A stretch of 64,000 bases of DNA from JBBROS01 sp963792675. Its GTDB lineage: Bacteria; Pseudomonadota; Alphaproteobacteria; Acetobacterales; Acetobacteraceae. The position numbers and the translations under genes were made by a program. The notes below the pieces were generated by a model. It had not been told where the DNA came from and searched no databases. It saw only the letters and a program-made list of their open reading frames with translations. This document shows positions 61,746 through 64,000 of this stretch, piece after piece; the first letter of the stretch is position 1; every line of letters starts with the position of its first letter. Where the stretch lies: assembly GCA_963792675.1 (NCBI GenBank), contig CAWBWT010000002.1, forward strand, positions 744,001 to 808,000, in the 5' to 3' direction.

Positions 61746-61808
61746 CGTTTATTCTTCGCCCGGACGATAGGGACGATCGGAGGGGGGTGCAATCGCCGCC
61801 GAACCTTG

Positions 61809-62489
61809 TCAGCCGCCGGCAGCATGCCGGGCCAAAGGTGAACGATCGAACTGCGCCAGGAGGTCGGACGGCCCGTCGAAGATGGCGACGCAACCCGCCG
61901 CCCGCAGATCCCCCTCGGGGAACCCGCCGCAGCGCACCCCGACCGTGCGCAGCCCTGTCTTCGCCGCCGCCTCCGCGTCATACGGGGTGTCGCCGACGAC
62001 AACGACCTGCGTTCGGTCGATCGAGCCGAGCCGGGACAGCGCCGCCTGGAAGATGTCCGGGTACGGCTTCGAGCGTTCGGCGTCGTCGGACGTCGTCTCC
62101 TCCTCGATCAGGTCGTCGATGCCGGCGATGCGCTTGTAGGCTTGCAACTCGTCCGCCTTGGCCGACGACGCCAGCACGGGTTTCACCCCGTCGGCAATCA
62201 GCCGCTCGAACAGCGTGCGCACCCCTGGGAAGGCTTTGATGGTCGGCAGGTAATGCTGCTTGAGGATCTCGCCCCGGCGCTGCTCCAACGCCTCGCCGCG
62301 CGCCTCGATCTCGTGGGCGTCGAGAAACACCGGCAGGAGTTGGTCGCCACCCTTGCCGATCTGGCTGCGGATCGTAGCGAACTCGATCTCGTGCCCGAAC
62401 TCGCGGAAAGCGTCCTGCCACGCCCTCGCGTGCTGGTCGACCGAGTCGACCAATGTTCCATCCACGTCGAAGATTACGGCGTCGGTCAT
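61809..62489 (-). CDS. HAD-superfamily phosphatase (beta-phosphoglucomutase-like)
   Basis: 226 residues. The nucleophile motif is VIFDVDGTLVDSVDQH, motif II Ser/Thr in PVLASSAKADEL, Lys in ERSKPYPDIFQAAL and motif III VVVVGDTPYDAEAA, as in subfamily IA HADs with a helical cap (about 18-90). Likely a phosphoglycolate- or sugar-phosphate phosphatase. It has its own gap from livK (63 bp), with a strong inverted repeat upstream. Confidence 0.88.
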   Translation of the reverse strand: MTDAVIFDVDGTLVDSVDQHARAWQDAFREFGHEIEFATIRSQIGKGGDQLLPVFLDAHEIEARGEALEQRRGEILKQHYLPTIKAFPGVRTLFERLIADGVKPVLASSAKADELQAYKRIAGIDDLIEEETTSDDAERSKPYPDIFQAALSRLGSIDRTQVVVVGDTPYDAEAAAKTGLRTVGVRCGGFPEGDLRAAGCVAIFDGPSDLLAQFDRSPLARHAAGG

Positions 62490-62500
62490 AGCGGCCCTCC

Positions 62501-62542
62501 TAGAGCACTTCCCGAGCCAATCCGCCCGGGAGTAGTGCTCTA
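62501..62542. repeat. Large stem-loop upstream of the HAD gene
   Basis: TAGAGCACT (62501-62509) pairs with AGTGCTCTA (62534-62542), and the inner arms TCCCG (62510-62514) pair with CGGGA (62527-62531), leaving a 12-nt loop and a 2-nt bulge. It sits 12 bp upstream of the HAD start codon. It could be a dispersed palindrome or an mRNA leader hairpin. Confidence 0.65.
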
Positions 62543-62601
62543 CAACTAAGTAGACAGCCGCAACGCAATGGGAGCCGGCCCGTTCCGGCCGGGCCCGAGC
62601 C

Positions 62602-63636
62602 TCAGAAGTGGTAAGAGGCTCGCACCCAGAAGGCCTCGCCCTGCTTGCGGTTGAACGAGAACACCTCGTGCGCCCAATGGAAGTTGGTGTTGATCCGCGG
62701 GGTCGGCGTCCAGGTGATGGTCGGCCCGAGCGCGAACACCTCGCCGCGGTTGCCGGCGCCGCCGTTGAGCGGATCGAACGGCACCAGCGGGCTCGGCGAG
62801 CGCACGGTGTTCACCGTGGTGCCGTTCTGGGTGTCGTCGGTGAACTGCCGGTAGTAGTAGCCCTCCAGCCCGGCGGCGAATTGCGGCGAGAAATGCTGCT
62901 GCAGCACGTAGGTGATGGAGAACTCATTGCCCGACTTGTATTTGGTGGCGTTGTTCTGCGAGTTGAACGACAGGTTCATGTTGGCCGAGGCTTCCTGTCC
63001 GGTCGCGTTCAAGTAGGTCAACTCGAGAGCGGGACGGTAGCTCCAATAATTGAGCCCGATGTTGTTGCCGATCGGGTCGGCTTCGTTGTATTGGCCGCTC
63101 GGCGCCGTGAACTCGAGCGGCGACAGGATGATCGACAGGTTGGCGCTCGGGATCTGCCATTGCAGGAACACCGGCACAACGGTCAGGTCGCCGAACCCGC
63201 GGCGTGTTTCACCCGAACCGGTGGTCCGCCCGAACAGCGTGAACTTCGCTTCCGCGCGGGATTGCGCATAGAATCCGTAGATCGCGGTCCCGAGCCGCGC
63301 GTTGATGAACGGCACGACGTAGTTGGACGAATAGATCAGGCTGAACACGTTGGCGGCGTTGCTCTGGTAGAACTTGAGCGGGACGGTGCCGAGCCGGCCG
63401 CCGTTGAGTTGGACGCGGTTGCCGTTCTGGTCGTTCAAACGTTTGGAGATATTGTAATTGATGTCGTCGCGGACATAAAATCCGGCGGGCAGGTTATAGC
63501 CGGCCAGCGTGTCGATGTAATCGAGGTCGACGTGGGTCTGACCGAACTCGGTCGCGGCACTCGGCCCAGTCGCGGCAACGAGTGTCGCAGTCGCGGCCGC
63601 CATAACCCGCAGCTTGAGTGTCCAGGTCATCGACAT
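62602..63636 (-). CDS. SphA-family (phenol-degradation MetA-like) outer membrane protein
   Basis: 344 residues. The signal peptide is RVMAAATATLVAATGPSAATE. The barrel region has aromatic, glycine-paired strands: FGQTHVDLDYIDTLAGYNLP, ISKRLNDQNGNRVQLNGGRL, NNIGLNYWSYRPALELTY and the C-terminal FWVRASYHF with final Phe. SphA/MetA-like transporter proteins are associated with uptake of aromatic or other hydrophobic compounds. No catabolic genes are nearby. A GC hairpin (GGCCCG/CGGGCC, 62577-62595) right after the stop may terminate it. Confidence 0.8.
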   Translation of the reverse strand: MSMTWTLKLRVMAAATATLVAATGPSAATEFGQTHVDLDYIDTLAGYNLPAGFYVRDDINYNISKRLNDQNGNRVQLNGGRLGTVPLKFYQSNAANVFSLIYSSNYVVPFINARLGTAIYGFYAQSRAEAKFTLFGRTTGSGETRRGFGDLTVVPVFLQWQIPSANLSIILSPLEFTAPSGQYNEADPIGNNIGLNYWSYRPALELTYLNATGQEASANMNLSFNSQNNATKYKSGNEFSITYVLQQHFSPQFAAGLEGYYYRQFTDDTQNGTTVNTVRSPSPLVPFDPLNGGAGNRGEVFALGPTITWTPTPRINTNFHWAHEVFSFNRKQGEAFWVRASYHF

Positions 63637-63944
63637 CGTCTCCCGTCCCTACCGGCTTCAGGCCGGGCTTGCTATCTTGTACGATCCGCCTTGCCGCATC
63701 GCGTCAGCGTAGTCGTGGTTAACAATGCCGACGCGCGCCGCGTGATCGTTTATGCGCCGAAGCATGGCCCGACTGTCGCATTTCTGTCAACGACCGGAGC
63801 GGCCCGTAATGACGAGAACAAGATCTGCGGCAGACGGGACACAGAAACGCTGTTCGACTGTAACAGATAGGTTCGGCGGGATCGACCGCCGCCAACGTGC
63901 GTTGTTCATCTCCGCGGAACCGCGCCGCGCAACTTGCGGCCGCG
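63637..63944. other. Intergenic stretch without a supported gene
   Basis: 308 bp between the SphA-type gene start and the C-terminus of the last gene. The short ORFs here lack ribosome sites and family-like sequence. It probably holds the promoter for the SphA-type gene; a GTTAAC and an A/T-richer patch lie around 63717-63725, but I cannot define promoter elements. Confidence 0.5.
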
Positions 63945-64000
63945 TCAGCCCTTGCGGCTGAACCTCAGGCTGCCGTCATACAGCGGCGCGAAGCGGTAAT
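63945..64000 (-). CDS. C-terminal fragment of an unidentified protein (window edge)
   Basis: A minus-strand frame enters from the window end and stops at TGA (63945-63947). The 17 visible residues read YRFAPLYDGSLRFSRKG, a plausible protein end, but too short to assign. The rest of the gene lies outside the window. Confidence 0.45.
   Translation of the reverse strand, partial: YRFAPLYDGSLRFSRKG

Overview
The window is a high-GC chromosomal segment, very probably from an alphaproteobacterium of the Acetobacteraceae/Rhodospirillales type. That placement is an inference from gene content: a PHA cluster with PhaR, a GspE/GspF secretion block, IlvD/Edd-type sugar-acid catabolism, an ordered liv operon, FtsE/FtsX and DctA, all with strong G/C third positions. 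No rRNA or other decisive marker is present. One tRNA (tRNA-Leu, anticodon TAA) is found.

Layout. 1-4 kb: a type II secretion/pseudopilin block (gspE, gspF, a truncated GspH/FimT-like pseudopilin) with a divergent prepilin peptidase. 4-12 kb: a polytopic membrane protein, molybdopterin synthase (moaD, moaE), a Pro-rich lipoprotein, pgsA, a 43-residue membrane protein, a glycosyltransferase, small secreted proteins, dctA and a fumarylacetoacetase-family enzyme. 12-21 kb: a prophage remnant. A small-terminase-like gene is followed by a large-terminase N-terminus joined in frame to a tail-type C-terminus; then come four tail-fibre-like genes, a phage glycosidase, two membrane proteins, a GH108 endolysin and a frameshifted holin-like gene. 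Portal, capsid, sheath/tube, baseplate, integrase and repressor genes are absent.

21.6-27.3 kb: an aldose 1-epimerase, a frameshifted NAD-dependent dehydrogenase, an RraA/HMG-aldolase-family protein, an arabinonate-type dehydratase and a D-2-hydroxyacid dehydrogenase, which together look like sugar/sugar-acid catabolism. 27-41 kb: a secreted S1C protease, a class A PBP, a phosphate-type porin, an MFS exporter, a YgjP-type metalloprotease, ZnuA, an MBOAT acyltransferase with an SGNH-like partner, a TSUP transporter, a stand-alone receiver protein, a methyltransferase, glyoxalase II and a GST. 41-46 kb: a PHB cluster (phaB, phaA, a PhaC-type synthase, a small partner protein, divergent phaR) and an XRE regulator.

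46-53 kb: a DUF2125 protein, plsC, a DUF218 protein, ftsX, ftsE, a zinc-ribbon membrane protein, an M20 amidohydrolase and an LLM-type oxidoreductase. 54.4-56.7 kb: a visibly A/T-richer accessory island with a BrnT/HTH toxin-antitoxin pair and a disrupted Sll1717-type P-loop ATPase. 56.9-61.7 kb: livF, livG, livM, livH and livK in one transcriptional direction. 61.8-64 kb: a HAD phosphatase, an SphA-type outer-membrane protein and the tail of another gene.

Two window-wide patterns deserve attention. First, at least eight genes are each broken by one or two very small frameshifts (holin-like gene, dehydrogenase, phaA, DUF2125, LLM enzyme, Sll1717 ATPase, livF, livG; possibly ftsX). Because housekeeping genes are hit as often as accessory ones, residual assembly indels are as likely as real decay. 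Second, a roughly 90-bp three-hairpin repeat occurs twice, at 5.25 kb and 57.6 kb, each time wedged between two co-directional genes so that coding ends extend into it. Other palindromic repeats lie near 0.17, 60.4 and 62.5 kb.
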